Assembly: GCF_002920615.1 (NCBI RefSeq)
Contig: NZ_PQSU01000021.1
Span: 118,893-182,892 of the forward strand
Length of the DNA stretch: 64,000 bases
Reading direction: 5' to 3'
From: Streptomyces sp. Ru62
GTDB lineage: Bacteria > Actinomycetota > Actinomycetes > Streptomycetales > Streptomycetaceae
The notes beneath the pieces are model-generated. The model was not told the DNA's origin. It did no database searches and saw only the letters and a list, made by a program, of their open reading frames with translations. Below, piece after piece: positions 46,205 through 54,710 of this stretch. A program made the translations under genes and the position numbers. Numbering within the stretch: position 1 is the first letter of the stretch; every line of letters begins with the position of its first letter.

Positions 46205-48019
46205 ATGAACCACTCCCCTTCCGCAGTGACTGGTACCGCGCCCGCGACCGCCGCGGCACTGACCGACGCCTTGTACGGCGGCCGCTTCGACACCCTGCAC
46301 ACGCCGTGGCGTGAGCTGTTCGCGACGGAGCCGTTCCTCTTCCGGGAAGGGCTGTCCCCGCAGGAGCGGACCGAGCTGTCCTACGACCGGCTGCGGCTGG
46401 TCAACGACGTGGTCGGCAAGCCCCTGGACCTGGTCCGGGACGTCGAGGAACTCACCGCGCTGCACGAGTGGATCGGCGTGTCCGACGTGGGGCTGTGCAC
46501 CGTCAGCTCGATCCACTACAACCTCTTCCTGGGCAGCCTCGTCGATCACGACGGTGAGCGGCGGGACCTGACGCCGTACACCGCCATGACCAGGACCGGC
46601 ACGTTCCTGTGCACGGAGGCGGGCCACGGCAACAGCGTCTCCCAACTGGAGACGACCGCCACCTACGACCCCGCCGAGGGCGTCTTCGAACTGCACACCC
46701 CGACGCCGGCCGCCGCCAAGTTCATGCCCAACACCAGTTCCACCGGCGGGCCGAAGGACGCCGTCGTGGCCGCCCGGCTGATCGTGGACGGCACCGACCA
46801 CGGCGTCTTCCTCTTCCTCACGCCGCTGCACGACGACGCCGGTCGCCCCCTGCCCGGCATCGCGGTCACACGGTTGCCCCAGACCTCCACCAGCCCCGTG
46901 GACCACTGCCGGACCACCTTCGACCGGGTCCGGCTGCCCTACGAGGCCATGCTCCAGGCGGACCACGGCCGGCTCGCCCCGGACGGCACGTTCACGAGCG
47001 GGGTCGGAAGCAAGCGGAAACGCTTCCTCGCCTCCGTGGGCCGGGTGACCGCCGGCAAGCTGTGCATGAGCGCGTTCAGCCTCGGCGTCACCCGCAACGC
47101 CCTCGCCGTGGCCGTGACCCACGCGCACAACCGGCGCACGAGCGGGGTCCGCACCGGCGAGACCGTGCCGTTGTTCGCCTACCGCAGCCACCACGCCCCG
47201 CTGATCGAGGCCCTCGCCACCACCTACGCGGCGTCGTTCCTCCAGCGCTCGGTGGTCCGCCAGTGGGCCGAGGCCGTGGAGCCGCAGCAGCAGGAGGACG
47301 CCGAGCGCGCCATCGCCGTCGCCAAGGGCTGGATCACCTGGCAGGGACGGGCCGTGATGACGGAGTGCCGGGAACGCTGCGGCGCACAGGGCCTGTTCCT
47401 CGTCAACGGCATCGCCGGGCAGATACCGGCCCACGAAGGCGCCATCACCGCCGAGGGCGACAACCTGGTGATCTGGGCCAAGGCGGCGGGCGAGCTGCTG
47501 CTCGGCCACTTCACCCCGCAGCCCCCGGTGGCCCTGCCGGACGGTGTGGACCGGCTCGGCTCCCCGGACCACCTGCAAGCCCTGCTCGGCGACGTCGAAC
47601 GCGTCTGGCATCAGCGCGCCCGCACCCGGCTGCGGGCCGGCCGGCCCGGTGACCCGCTCGGCCGCTGGAACCAGGCCGTCACCCCCGCGCTGCGACTGGT
47701 CGAGGCGCATGCCCGGCGGCTGGCCGGCGCGGCTCTGCTGGAGGCCGCCGACCGTACGGCCGACGAGGAGGCCCAGGCCCTGCTGTACGCCCTGCACCGG
47801 CTGTTCGTGCTGCGGAGCATCGCACCGCACACGGGAGACCTGCTGCTGACCGACCGGCTGCGGCCCGAGGACGCCGTGGCACTGCCGGACGCCACGGACG
47901 CGGCCATCGGGGAACTGGTCCCCGCCGCGCCCACGCTGGTGGCCGGCTTCGGCATCGCCGAGGAGGTACTGAGCAGCTACCCGATCGCGACGCGCGGCAC
48001 GGGGGAGCTGGCGTACTGA
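46205..48019 (+). CDS. Acyl-CoA dehydrogenase/oxidase-family protein
   Basis: 604 aa, closer in length to acyl-CoA oxidases (~600-660) than to dehydrogenases (~380). The FAD-binding segment is FLCTEAGHGNSVSQLETTATYD, followed by HTPTPAAAKFMPNT and a C-terminal helical domain (CRERCGAQGLF, NGIAGQIPAHEGAITAEGDN). Oxidases of this type desaturate acyl-CoA using O2 and release H2O2. The ATG at 46205 has no Shine-Dalgarno because the promoter is so close, suggesting leaderless translation. It is monocistronic. The acyl substrate is unknown, and a biosynthetic rather than catabolic role is possible. Confidence 0.88.
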   Translation: MNHSPSAVTGTAPATAAALTDALYGGRFDTLHTPWRELFATEPFLFREGLSPQERTELSYDRLRLVNDVVGKPLDLVRDVEELTALHEWIGVSDVGLCTVSSIHYNLFLGSLVDHDGERRDLTPYTAMTRTGTFLCTEAGHGNSVSQLETTATYDPAEGVFELHTPTPAAAKFMPNTSSTGGPKDAVVAARLIVDGTDHGVFLFLTPLHDDAGRPLPGIAVTRLPQTSTSPVDHCRTTFDRVRLPYEAMLQADHGRLAPDGTFTSGVGSKRKRFLASVGRVTAGKLCMSAFSLGVTRNALAVAVTHAHNRRTSGVRTGETVPLFAYRSHHAPLIEALATTYAASFLQRSVVRQWAEAVEPQQQEDAERAIAVAKGWITWQGRAVMTECRERCGAQGLFLVNGIAGQIPAHEGAITAEGDNLVIWAKAAGELLLGHFTPQPPVALPDGVDRLGSPDHLQALLGDVERVWHQRARTRLRAGRPGDPLGRWNQAVTPALRLVEAHARRLAGAALLEAADRTADEEAQALLYALHRLFVLRSIAPHTGDLLLTDRLRPEDAVALPDATDAAIGELVPAAPTLVAGFGIAEEVLSSYPIATRGTGELAY

Positions 48020-48081
48020 CGCCGGTGGGCGCTGTCGTCAGGGGCGTGGGAGCGCAGGGCTCAGGGCTGCGGGCGCAGGGC

Positions 48082-48657
48082 TCAGGCCGCGAAGCCGATG
48101 TTGGTGACGTACTCGTACTGGCCCCACTCGGATCCCAGGTCCACCACCGCGTCGTAGATCCAGGCGTCGTCCAGCGCCTGCGCGTCGCCCGCCGCCCAGG
48201 CCTCGACGATGCGGTCCCAGTGGCGGACGTTGAGCGTGCGGTAGGCGACCACCCGCTGACGGGGGCGGAGGACCTGGGACTGGTTGAGCGGATGGAACTC
48301 CACGCGGGTGCCACGGCCCTCGCGGTTGAGGCGCGCCAGCAGGTAGCGGGAGACGTTCTGGCGGCGGACCGTGCGGTACGCCGTCTCGATCCGCTCCAGG
48401 TTCCGCTTCGAGGGACTCCGTTCCTCTCGCAGCCAGGCCCTGAGCGTGCGGTCGGTGACGGTCAGGCCGGCCGCGCGGGCCGCCTGGCGGGACTGGTCGC
48501 TGCGGGTGAGGTACCGCAGGCGGGCGAGCAGGCCGCGCCGGGCCGTGACCGGGGTGGCGACGAACCCGGCCAGCGCGTCCAGCTGCCGGGCGACGGCCTC
48601 GTACCCCTTGATGCCACGCGCCCCGTACGCACCGAAGTTGAGCGTCCTCTCCGGCAT
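48082..48657 (-). CDS. tpg: Terminal protein Tpg of linear Streptomyces replicons
   Basis: 191 aa; known Tpg proteins are ~184 aa. A central HTH-like region (QAARAAGLTVTDRTLRAWLREERSPSKRNLERIE) and a conserved C-terminal part (RHWDRIVEAWAAGDAQALDDAWIYDAVVDLG) match the family as I know it. Tpg becomes covalently attached to the 5' ends of the linear chromosome and primes end patching. The gene follows tap by 53 bp on the same strand, the order known from Streptomyces chromosomes. ATG with GGAG just upstream. Assigned from sequence recall plus the tap context. Confidence 0.85.
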   Translation of the reverse strand: MPERTLNFGAYGARGIKGYEAVARQLDALAGFVATPVTARRGLLARLRYLTRSDQSRQAARAAGLTVTDRTLRAWLREERSPSKRNLERIETAYRTVRRQNVSRYLLARLNREGRGTRVEFHPLNQSQVLRPRQRVVAYRTLNVRHWDRIVEAWAAGDAQALDDAWIYDAVVDLGSEWGQYEYVTNIGFAA

Positions 48658-48710
48658 CTCCCTGTCTCCCGCCGCCCCTCGACCCGATACGACCTCACCT
48701 ACGCGTCACG

Positions 48711-50252
48711 CTACACGTCCTGGCCGGCCGCCACCGGGGTGCCGACTCTGTACACGTCCTTCACCTTCACCTCGCTGACCCCGCGCCCCTCGGGGAACAC
48801 CGCGCGCCAGTCGCCGATCACGTGGAGCTCGTCGGTGCCCATCGCGCGGACGACCATCAGCCCCTCGTCGTAGGCGCGGTGCGCCTTCCACCACAGGTTC
48901 GCGAAGGCCTGGGAGCGGATCAGGTGCATCCAGTCGGTGCGGTACAGCTCCCGGTTGTAGTTCGACTCCCCCATCGTGGAGACGAACTTGGAGTACATGG
49001 CCTTGACGTACTCCAGCGTCACGTCGTCGTCGTGGGCGATCGCACGGTCCCGGGCGTCCTTCAGGGCGACGCGGAACTTCTCCAGCAGGCCCTCGGTGGC
49101 GCCGGAGGTCCAGGACTCGTGGATCTCCGGGGGGTCGCACAGGCCGTACTTCGGTCCCGACAGGCGCAGCAGCAGGCGCAGCGTCGGCTCGGTCACCCAG
49201 AGCGGGCCCGGCTCGTCGCGGCTGCCGATGGGGTTGGGCAGGTAGGCGTCGTGCTCCCAGGCGGGCGGGGTGATCAGGTGGACGCCGGCACGGCGGCGGT
49301 CGTGCCGGTCGCCGGTGGAGTGTTCCAGCTGGCCGAGCGGCAGGTGCGTCTTGAGCGCGGACAGGTAGGCGCCGTTGACGTCGAGCGCCGTGACCTCGAA
49401 CTCGCCGGGCGGCAGGTCGGGACGGGTCCACTTGGGGCGGGCCTCCCAGATCTGGTCCGGGCCACGGGCACTCTGCTTGCGCAGGACGTCGGGCAGCCAG
49501 GGGTGCGCGACGATGTCGTACCGGCCGCCCTTGCGGGTCTGGTCCAGCAACGCCATCGCGTCCGGGATGGCCCGCCGGACCAGCGCGGCGGTCGCCGCTT
49601 CGACATCGCCGCCGTGCTGGTCGAGGGCGGCCGACACGGCGGCGGCGATCAGGTCGGGGTCGTCGGCGGTCTTGAGCCGGCGGCCGGCGGGGACGACCTT
49701 GACACCGCCGCCTGCCTGCGGGCGGGGGGGTGCGGAGGCGGGCGTGGGCGGGGACGGGGGCTCGGCCGCCGACGCCGGGTGGGTCGTACGCGTGCGCTCG
49801 GGTGTGCCGCAGTGCGAGGGGTCCAGGTGCTGGGGGAATCCGGCGACCTGGTGGCGGGCGGGCTGTCCGCACAGGACGCAGGGCCGAGGGGTGGGGAGTG
49901 CTCCCACGTCGTCGCCGTCGTCCTGGACGGGGTGCTGGTCGGTCTCGGTCTCCGGCTCGGCGTCGGCCTCGGTCGGCGGGAGATCCTCCGGCTTCCCGGC
50001 CGGGGCCGCCGTCGCCAGCTTCGCCCGCGCTCCCTTGAGGAAGTACGCGTACTTCTCCCGGACTTCGCCGCTCGGGTCGCGTCCGGACTCCCAGCCCGCG
50101 ATCGTGGACGGGCTGACCGCCAGGGCGCGCGCGAGCTGGGTGCGGGAGAGGTTCAGCCCCTCGCGCAGGGCACGCCGTTCCCCGGCGGGCGGCAGCGGGA
50201 CCTCCTGCCTGGCGCCGGCGAGCAGGGCGTCGATCGCGTCGAAGTCCGTCAT
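48711..50252 (-). CDS. tap: Telomere-associated protein Tap
   Basis: 513 aa, shorter than the ~739-aa protein I recall from S. coelicolor. The N-terminal XRE HTH is at ~30-60 (LNLSRTQLARALAVSPSTIAGW). A zinc-finger-like cluster follows: Cys125-x2-Cys128, with His147-Cys148. A Pro-rich linker comes next, then a C-terminal domain with TALDVNGAYLSA (Asp291), KAMYSKF (~417) and MGTDELHV (Asp474), reminiscent of family B DNA polymerase motifs. Tap binds the single-stranded telomeric overhang and recruits Tpg for end replication. Start overlaps the upstream XRE gene stop (ATGA), so the two are translationally coupled. Confidence 0.85.
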   Translation of the reverse strand: MTDFDAIDALLAGARQEVPLPPAGERRALREGLNLSRTQLARALAVSPSTIAGWESGRDPSGEVREKYAYFLKGARAKLATAAPAGKPEDLPPTEADAEPETETDQHPVQDDGDDVGALPTPRPCVLCGQPARHQVAGFPQHLDPSHCGTPERTRTTHPASAAEPPSPPTPASAPPRPQAGGGVKVVPAGRRLKTADDPDLIAAAVSAALDQHGGDVEAATAALVRRAIPDAMALLDQTRKGGRYDIVAHPWLPDVLRKQSARGPDQIWEARPKWTRPDLPPGEFEVTALDVNGAYLSALKTHLPLGQLEHSTGDRHDRRRAGVHLITPPAWEHDAYLPNPIGSRDEPGPLWVTEPTLRLLLRLSGPKYGLCDPPEIHESWTSGATEGLLEKFRVALKDARDRAIAHDDDVTLEYVKAMYSKFVSTMGESNYNRELYRTDWMHLIRSQAFANLWWKAHRAYDEGLMVVRAMGTDELHVIGDWRAVFPEGRGVSEVKVKDVYRVGTPVAAGQDV

Positions 50253-50563
50253 CGGGTTCCCCCCTCCGGTACGGCCGCGGGGCGGGCGGTGGTGGTGTGG
50301 CCGCCGGGGGGACGGCGGCGTGCCGCGGGAAGCGCCTCGACGGCGCGGGTGGGCCCGGCGAGGAGGTCGAGGACGTCCACGCCGTAGTGCGCGGCGACCG
50401 CGTCACAGTCGGCCAGGCTCCAGGCCGCGCTGCCGGACTGACGGCGGCTCACCTGGGCCTGGCTCACCCCCAGCGCGGCGGCGAGAGCGGTCTGCGACTC
50501 GCCGGTCGCGTGCAGCAGCGCGGCCACCGCGGACCGCACCCGCTCGTCCAGAGCCATACTCAT
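50249..50563 (-). CDS. Small XRE-type HTH protein heading the tap-tpg operon
   Basis: About 104 aa. The HTH is TGESQTALAAALGVSQAQVSRRQSG, followed by a LADCDAVAAHYGVDVLDLL segment and a Pro/Arg-rich tail. Its stop overlaps the tap start by 4 nt. Two close starts (50563 and 50557) are possible; an open frame further upstream would run across the direct repeats. It probably represses or tunes the tap-tpg operon through the repeats at 50584-50616. It could also have a DNA-binding role at the replicon ends. Confidence 0.8.
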   Translation of the reverse strand: MSMALDERVRSAVAALLHATGESQTALAAALGVSQAQVSRRQSGSAAWSLADCDAVAAHYGVDVLDLLAGPTRAVEALPAARRRPPGGHTTTARPAAVPEGGTR

Positions 50564-50583
50564 ACGGTTGAACCTAACACAGC

Positions 50584-50616
50584 TCTCGCATGTTTCATGA
50601 GAATCTCGCATGAGAA
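50584..50616. promoter_or_regulatory. Phased direct repeats upstream of the xre-tap-tpg operon
   Basis: TCTCGCATG occurs at 50584-50592 and 50604-50612, exactly 20 bp apart (two helical turns). CATGAGAA occurs at 50596-50603 and 50609-50616. Further CATG-rich sites (TCATGTCATGAGC at 50648) lie just upstream. This is a likely operator for the small XRE protein. Confidence 0.55.
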
Positions 50617-50765
50617 GCCGGGCTGGTCGAATCCTCGTTTCACCTATTCATGTCATGAGCCGACGCATGACACCGCCGTACGTTGACGCGGTGAGCGAGC
50701 ATCGTCGGGATCGACCGGCTCGGGTATGCCGGAGCCGGTCCCGTCGCGCGCACGGGGCGGTCCTC

Positions 50766-51650
50766 TCAGGTCACGAACTCGCGGGCCATCGCGATCATGG
50801 CGCGCGCGGCCGCACCGGGCCGGTACTCGCTCGGCACGGCGAGGGACAGCGGCCAGTTCAGGTCGACGTCGCTCACGGTCAGGGTCACGATGTCCGCGGT
50901 CTCCCGGAGGGCGAACCGGGGCAGCAGCGCCACCCCGAGACCGTGCCGTACGAAGTCCACGCCGGTGCCGACGTCGGTGATCTCGACGGCGACGCGGCGG
51001 GGCACGGACGCGGCGGCGAAGGCGCGGTCGGCCACGGTCCGGTTGCCGTATCCGACCGGGGAGTCGACGAAGTCGAGTCCGGTCAGCTCGGCGATCGACA
51101 CGCTGCGGCGCCCGGCCAGCGGATGGCCGGCCGGTACGACGAGGTCGAGGACGGAACTCGTGAGGTCGGTCAGCGTGACGCCGGCCGGACACGGCCCCGG
51201 CACCGAGACGAAGGCGAGGTCGAGGCGCCGTTCGAGGAGGGCGTCCACCAGCCCCTGCGAACCGGAGGGCACCGCGCTGGTCTGGAGCACCACACCGGGG
51301 TGACGGCGGTGGAACTCGCCGAGCAGCGCCGGGAGGTCGAGCAGCCGTACCGAGGTCATCGTCCCCAGCCGGAGGGTGCCGCGCAGTCCGCCGCGGACCT
51401 CGGCGACCGCGTCCGCGGCCTCCCGGGCGGCGTGCAGTGTGGCGCGTGCGCGGGGCAGCAGTGCGGCGCCGGCGTCGGTGAGCAGCACCCGTTTGGAGTT
51501 GCGGTCCAGCAGCGGGGTGCCGAGTTCGCGTTCGAGGCTCTTGATCGTGCTGGAGACGGCGGACTGGACGACGTGCAGGCGGGCCGCGGCGCGGGTGAAG
51601 TTCGCTTCGTCCGCCACGGCGACGAAGCATTCGAGCTGGCGCAGTTCCAT
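50766..51650 (-). CDS. LysR-family transcriptional regulator
   Basis: 294 aa. Canonical N-terminal HTH (MELRQLECFVAVADEANFTRAAARL, then QSAVSSTIKSLERELG) and a periplasmic-binding-like effector domain (FVSVPGPCPAGV, GVGTGVDFVRHGLGVALLPRF). The ATG at 51650 starts the HTH and has GGGAGA ~10 nt upstream. It is divergent from an MFS exporter followed by four oxidoreductase/transport genes. By the usual LysR arrangement it should control that run. The effector is unknown. Confidence 0.92.
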   Translation of the reverse strand: MELRQLECFVAVADEANFTRAAARLHVVQSAVSSTIKSLERELGTPLLDRNSKRVLLTDAGAALLPRARATLHAAREAADAVAEVRGGLRGTLRLGTMTSVRLLDLPALLGEFHRRHPGVVLQTSAVPSGSQGLVDALLERRLDLAFVSVPGPCPAGVTLTDLTSSVLDLVVPAGHPLAGRRSVSIAELTGLDFVDSPVGYGNRTVADRAFAAASVPRRVAVEITDVGTGVDFVRHGLGVALLPRFALRETADIVTLTVSDVDLNWPLSLAVPSEYRPGAAARAMIAMAREFVT

Positions 51651-51658
51651 GGCCCAAG

Positions 51659-51699
51659 TATCTCCCTCAGAGATGGTCACCCTCACCAACTTTCGTTGG
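51659..51699. promoter_or_regulatory. Inverted repeats between lysR-type gene and MFS gene
   Basis: ATCTC-CCTCA-GAGAT (51659-51673) and CCAAC-TTTC-GTTGG (51686-51699) are both perfect inverted repeats in the 117-bp divergent region. They are plausible LysR recognition and activation sites. Confidence 0.45.
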
Positions 51700-51767
51700 A
51701 CGAGATAGTTCCGCCGGTCCACTCTGTTAAGCGTTCAAGCAAAACGCCTCAGCCTGGAGAGTCCCCC

Positions 51768-53018
51768 ATGGCACAGTCGACATCCGCACCCCGCCCGCGT
51801 GCGGCAGCGCCCACCGGCACCCGTGCCAGTGCCCGCCGCCACGGCGTCGGGTTCTCGCTCATCGCGTTCGCCTTCCTGACCGCGATGGCGTTCTCCACGG
51901 TCCCCACGCCGCTGTACCCGCTGTACATGGCGAAGGACGGGTTCTCCACCTTCATGGTCACCGTCGTCTTCGCCGTCTACGCGGTCGGCGTGGTGATCAG
52001 CCTGATCCTGGCCGGCCACATCTCGGACTGGGTCGGCCGCAAGAAGGTCCTCGTCCCCGCGATCGGTCTGGAGCTGATCGCCGCGGTCCTCTTCCTGACC
52101 GACACGTCCCTGCCCGTCCTGCTCGCCGCCCGGCTCATCACCGGTCTCGGTGTCGGCATGGTCACCGCCACGGCCACCGCCCACCTGCACGAACTGCACA
52201 CCGCGCACCGGCCCGGCGCCTCCACCCAGCGCTTCGAGCTGGTGTCGACCGCGGCCAACATCGGCGGCCTCGGCATCGGCCCGCTCGTCGCCGGCCTCCT
52301 GGCCCAGTGGGTCACCGGCCCCCTGCGCACCCCCTACATCGTCTTCGCCGCACTGCTGCTGGCGAGCATCGTCGCGATCGCCCTCACGCCCGAGACGGTC
52401 GAGGAACAGCTCGTCCGGCCCGCCTACCGGCCCCAGCGCATCTCGGTCGACCACGGTGACCGCGCCGGATACATCGCCGCCGCTGCCGCCGGGTTCGCGT
52501 CCTTCGCCGTCTTCGGACTCTTCACCTCCGTGGCCCCGGGCTTCGTCGCCGGCTCCCTGCACCACCCCTCCCGCGCGCTGGCCGGGCTGATCGTCTTCGC
52601 CGTCTTCGGCGCCGCCGCCACCGCCCAGAGCCTCACCACCCGGCTGACCACGACCGCCAAGCGCGGACTGGGACTGCTCGCCCAGGCGGCCGGTGTCGCC
52701 ACCCTCGTCATCGGGATGCACACCGCGAACCTGGCCGCGTTCCTCGTCGGCGGCATCGTCGCCGGCATCGGTGCGGGCGTGCTGTTCAAGGCGTCCCTCG
52801 GCACGGTCGCCGCGCTCGCGGTGCCCGCCAAGCGCAGTGAGGCCCTCGCGGGACTGTTCCTGATCTCCTACCTCGGCCTGACCGCGCCGGCTGTCGGCAT
52901 CGGCGTGGCGACCCGCTCCTTCTCCGCCACCACGGTCATGACCTGGTTCGCCGGCGTCCTCCTGGTCCTGCTCGGCACGGTCGCCGTCCTGGCCCGGCGC
53001 CGCTCGACCACCGGCTGA
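51768..53018 (+). CDS. MFS transporter (12-TM)
   Basis: 416 aa. TM1 region LIAFAFLTAMAFSTVPTPLYP and motif A GHISDWVGRKKV, with about 12 hydrophobic helices. It ends in a basic tail (ARRRSTTG). GGAGAG precedes the ATG at 51768. It is the first gene of the run divergent from the LysR regulator, followed after 54 bp by an NAD(P)-binding protein. Likely exports or imports a small molecule processed by the following enzymes. Confidence 0.9.
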   Translation: MAQSTSAPRPRAAAPTGTRASARRHGVGFSLIAFAFLTAMAFSTVPTPLYPLYMAKDGFSTFMVTVVFAVYAVGVVISLILAGHISDWVGRKKVLVPAIGLELIAAVLFLTDTSLPVLLAARLITGLGVGMVTATATAHLHELHTAHRPGASTQRFELVSTAANIGGLGIGPLVAGLLAQWVTGPLRTPYIVFAALLLASIVAIALTPETVEEQLVRPAYRPQRISVDHGDRAGYIAAAAAGFASFAVFGLFTSVAPGFVAGSLHHPSRALAGLIVFAVFGAAATAQSLTTRLTTTAKRGLGLLAQAAGVATLVIGMHTANLAAFLVGGIVAGIGAGVLFKASLGTVAALAVPAKRSEALAGLFLISYLGLTAPAVGIGVATRSFSATTVMTWFAGVLLVLLGTVAVLARRRSTTG

Positions 53019-53072
53019 CCCGCCGCCACAGCACCCACCCCCCCAACCTCATCGGACAGGATCGGCACAGCC

Positions 53073-53717
53073 GTGAAGATCGCCATCATCGGAGCCTCCG
53101 GCCGGCTCGGCGGAACGATCGCCCGGGAGGCGCTCGCCCGAGGCCACGAGGTCGTCGCCATCGGCCGCGACCGGGCCGCGCTCGCCGCGCTGGAAGGGGC
53201 CCGCCCGGTGCCCGCCGACCTCGACGACGCGGACTCGGTCGTCAACGCCGTCGCCGGCAGCGACGTCATCGTCTCGGCGGTGACCGACCGGACCACCGCC
53301 GACCGCTCACGGATCCCCGCCACGGCCGCCCTGCTGCTCGAACTCGCCCCCCGGGCCGGCGTCCGGCGCGTGGCCTTCGTCGGCGGGGGCGGCAGCCTGT
53401 ACATCGCTCCCGGCCTGCGCGCCCTGGACGCGCCCGCGTTCCCGGAGCGGTTCCGGGCCGAGGCGCTCGCCCAGGCGGAGGCCCTGCGGATCCTGCGGGA
53501 CGCCGGGGACCACGTCGAGTGGACCTATCTCAGTCCCCCGCCGCACTACCTCCTCCCCGGGGAGAAGACCGGCCACTACCTGGTACGGGCGGGTGACGAC
53601 GCCGTCGTCAACGCCGACGGCGAAAGCGCCATCACGGAAGGGGACTTCGCGGCGGTCCTCGTCGACGAACTGGAGCAGAACCGCTACCCCCGGCGCCGGT
53701 TCACCGCCGCCTCCTGA
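53073..53717 (+). CDS. NAD(P)H-binding (atypical SDR, NmrA-like) protein
   Basis: 214 aa. Rossmann motif IAIIGASGRLGGTIAREAL at the N-terminus, VVSAVTD-type turns and VRRVAFVGGGGSL. The C-terminal EWTYLSPPPHYLLPGEKTGHY is typical of short NAD(P)-binding proteins of the YwnB/SDR-a5 kind. GTG start at 53073 with AGGA about 14 nt upstream (weak). It lies in the LysR-controlled run. Possible roles are NADPH-dependent reduction or redox sensing. Confidence 0.87.
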   Translation: MKIAIIGASGRLGGTIAREALARGHEVVAIGRDRAALAALEGARPVPADLDDADSVVNAVAGSDVIVSAVTDRTTADRSRIPATAALLLELAPRAGVRRVAFVGGGGSLYIAPGLRALDAPAFPERFRAEALAQAEALRILRDAGDHVEWTYLSPPPHYLLPGEKTGHYLVRAGDDAVVNADGESAITEGDFAAVLVDELEQNRYPRRRFTAAS

Positions 53718-53770
53718 GCCCCGCCCGAGCCCGCGCAGGCCCCCGACGGCCGCGCAGAAAGGACCTCTCC

Positions 53771-54682
53771 GTGAACGACACCCGCTTCGGCGTCTTCCTC
53801 AGCCCGCACCGCGACAACGGCCTCATCACCGACAGCGCCCAGGCCGCCGAGAGCAGCGGGTTCGACTTCGCCACCGTCCAGGACCACCCGTACGTCCCGG
53901 ACTTCCTCGATCCCTACGTCCTCATCAGCCACCTGGCGGCACGGACGAGCACACTGCGCTTCCTCACCGACGTCGCCAACCTCCCGCTCCGCCCGGCTCC
54001 CCTCCTCGCGAAGACCGCGGCCAGTCTGGACGTCCTGTCCCGGGGGCGGTTCGACCTCGGGCTCGGCGGCGGCCGGTCCTGGCCCCAGATCGCCGGCCTC
54101 GGCGGACCCACCTGGACCCCCGGTCAGACGGTGAACGCCATCGACGAGGCGATCACGGTACTGCGCGCGATGTGGGAGCCGCGCCCCTCCGTCACCTTCC
54201 CCGGCACGACCTACTCCCTCGACGCGGTGGCCACCGGTCCCGCCCCCGTCCACCCCGTCGGTATCTGGCTCGGCGCGTCCGGCCCCCGCATGCTGGACCT
54301 GCTCGGCCGCCGGGCCGATGGCTGGATCGCCCCGCTGGCCACCCCGTTCGAGACCAAGCCGGCCGCGCAGGACGCCATCGACGCCGCCGCGCGCGCCGCC
54401 GGACGCTCCCCGCGGGACATCCGCCGAGTCATCCAGCTGGTCGGCTCGGTCACCGGCTCCACGGCCCCCGTCGACCTCCCGCTGTCCGGACCCAACGGCC
54501 GGCCCGTGCACGCCAACCCCGACCAGTGGGCCCGCATCATCGCCCACTTCGTCACCGAGCAGCGCTTCGACGCGGTCAACCTCGTGCCGGAACGCGAAAC
54601 CCCCGACCAGATCAGCCTGTTCGGCGAGCACGTCATCCCCGCCGCACGGCGGCTCGTCGCCGACCAGAGCCGCGCCGCCTGA
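53771..54682 (+). CDS. LLM-class flavin/F420-dependent oxidoreductase
   Basis: 303 aa. FGVFLSPHRDN at the start, then FDFATVQDHPYVPDFLDPYVLISHLAARTS and LSRGRFDLGLGGG identify a luciferase-like TIM barrel. GTG at 53771 with AAAGGA 9 nt upstream; 53 bp after the preceding gene and 28 bp before the next, so it is in one operon. It resembles F420-dependent members more than bacterial luciferase, but the cofactor is not certain. It is the second member of the family in the window (other at 20932-21969); the two are not closely similar. Confidence 0.9.
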   Translation: MNDTRFGVFLSPHRDNGLITDSAQAAESSGFDFATVQDHPYVPDFLDPYVLISHLAARTSTLRFLTDVANLPLRPAPLLAKTAASLDVLSRGRFDLGLGGGRSWPQIAGLGGPTWTPGQTVNAIDEAITVLRAMWEPRPSVTFPGTTYSLDAVATGPAPVHPVGIWLGASGPRMLDLLGRRADGWIAPLATPFETKPAAQDAIDAAARAAGRSPRDIRRVIQLVGSVTGSTAPVDLPLSGPNGRPVHANPDQWARIIAHFVTEQRFDAVNLVPERETPDQISLFGEHVIPAARRLVADQSRAA

Positions 54683-54710
54683 GCCGTCCCCCGCATTCCA
54701 GGAGCCCCCC

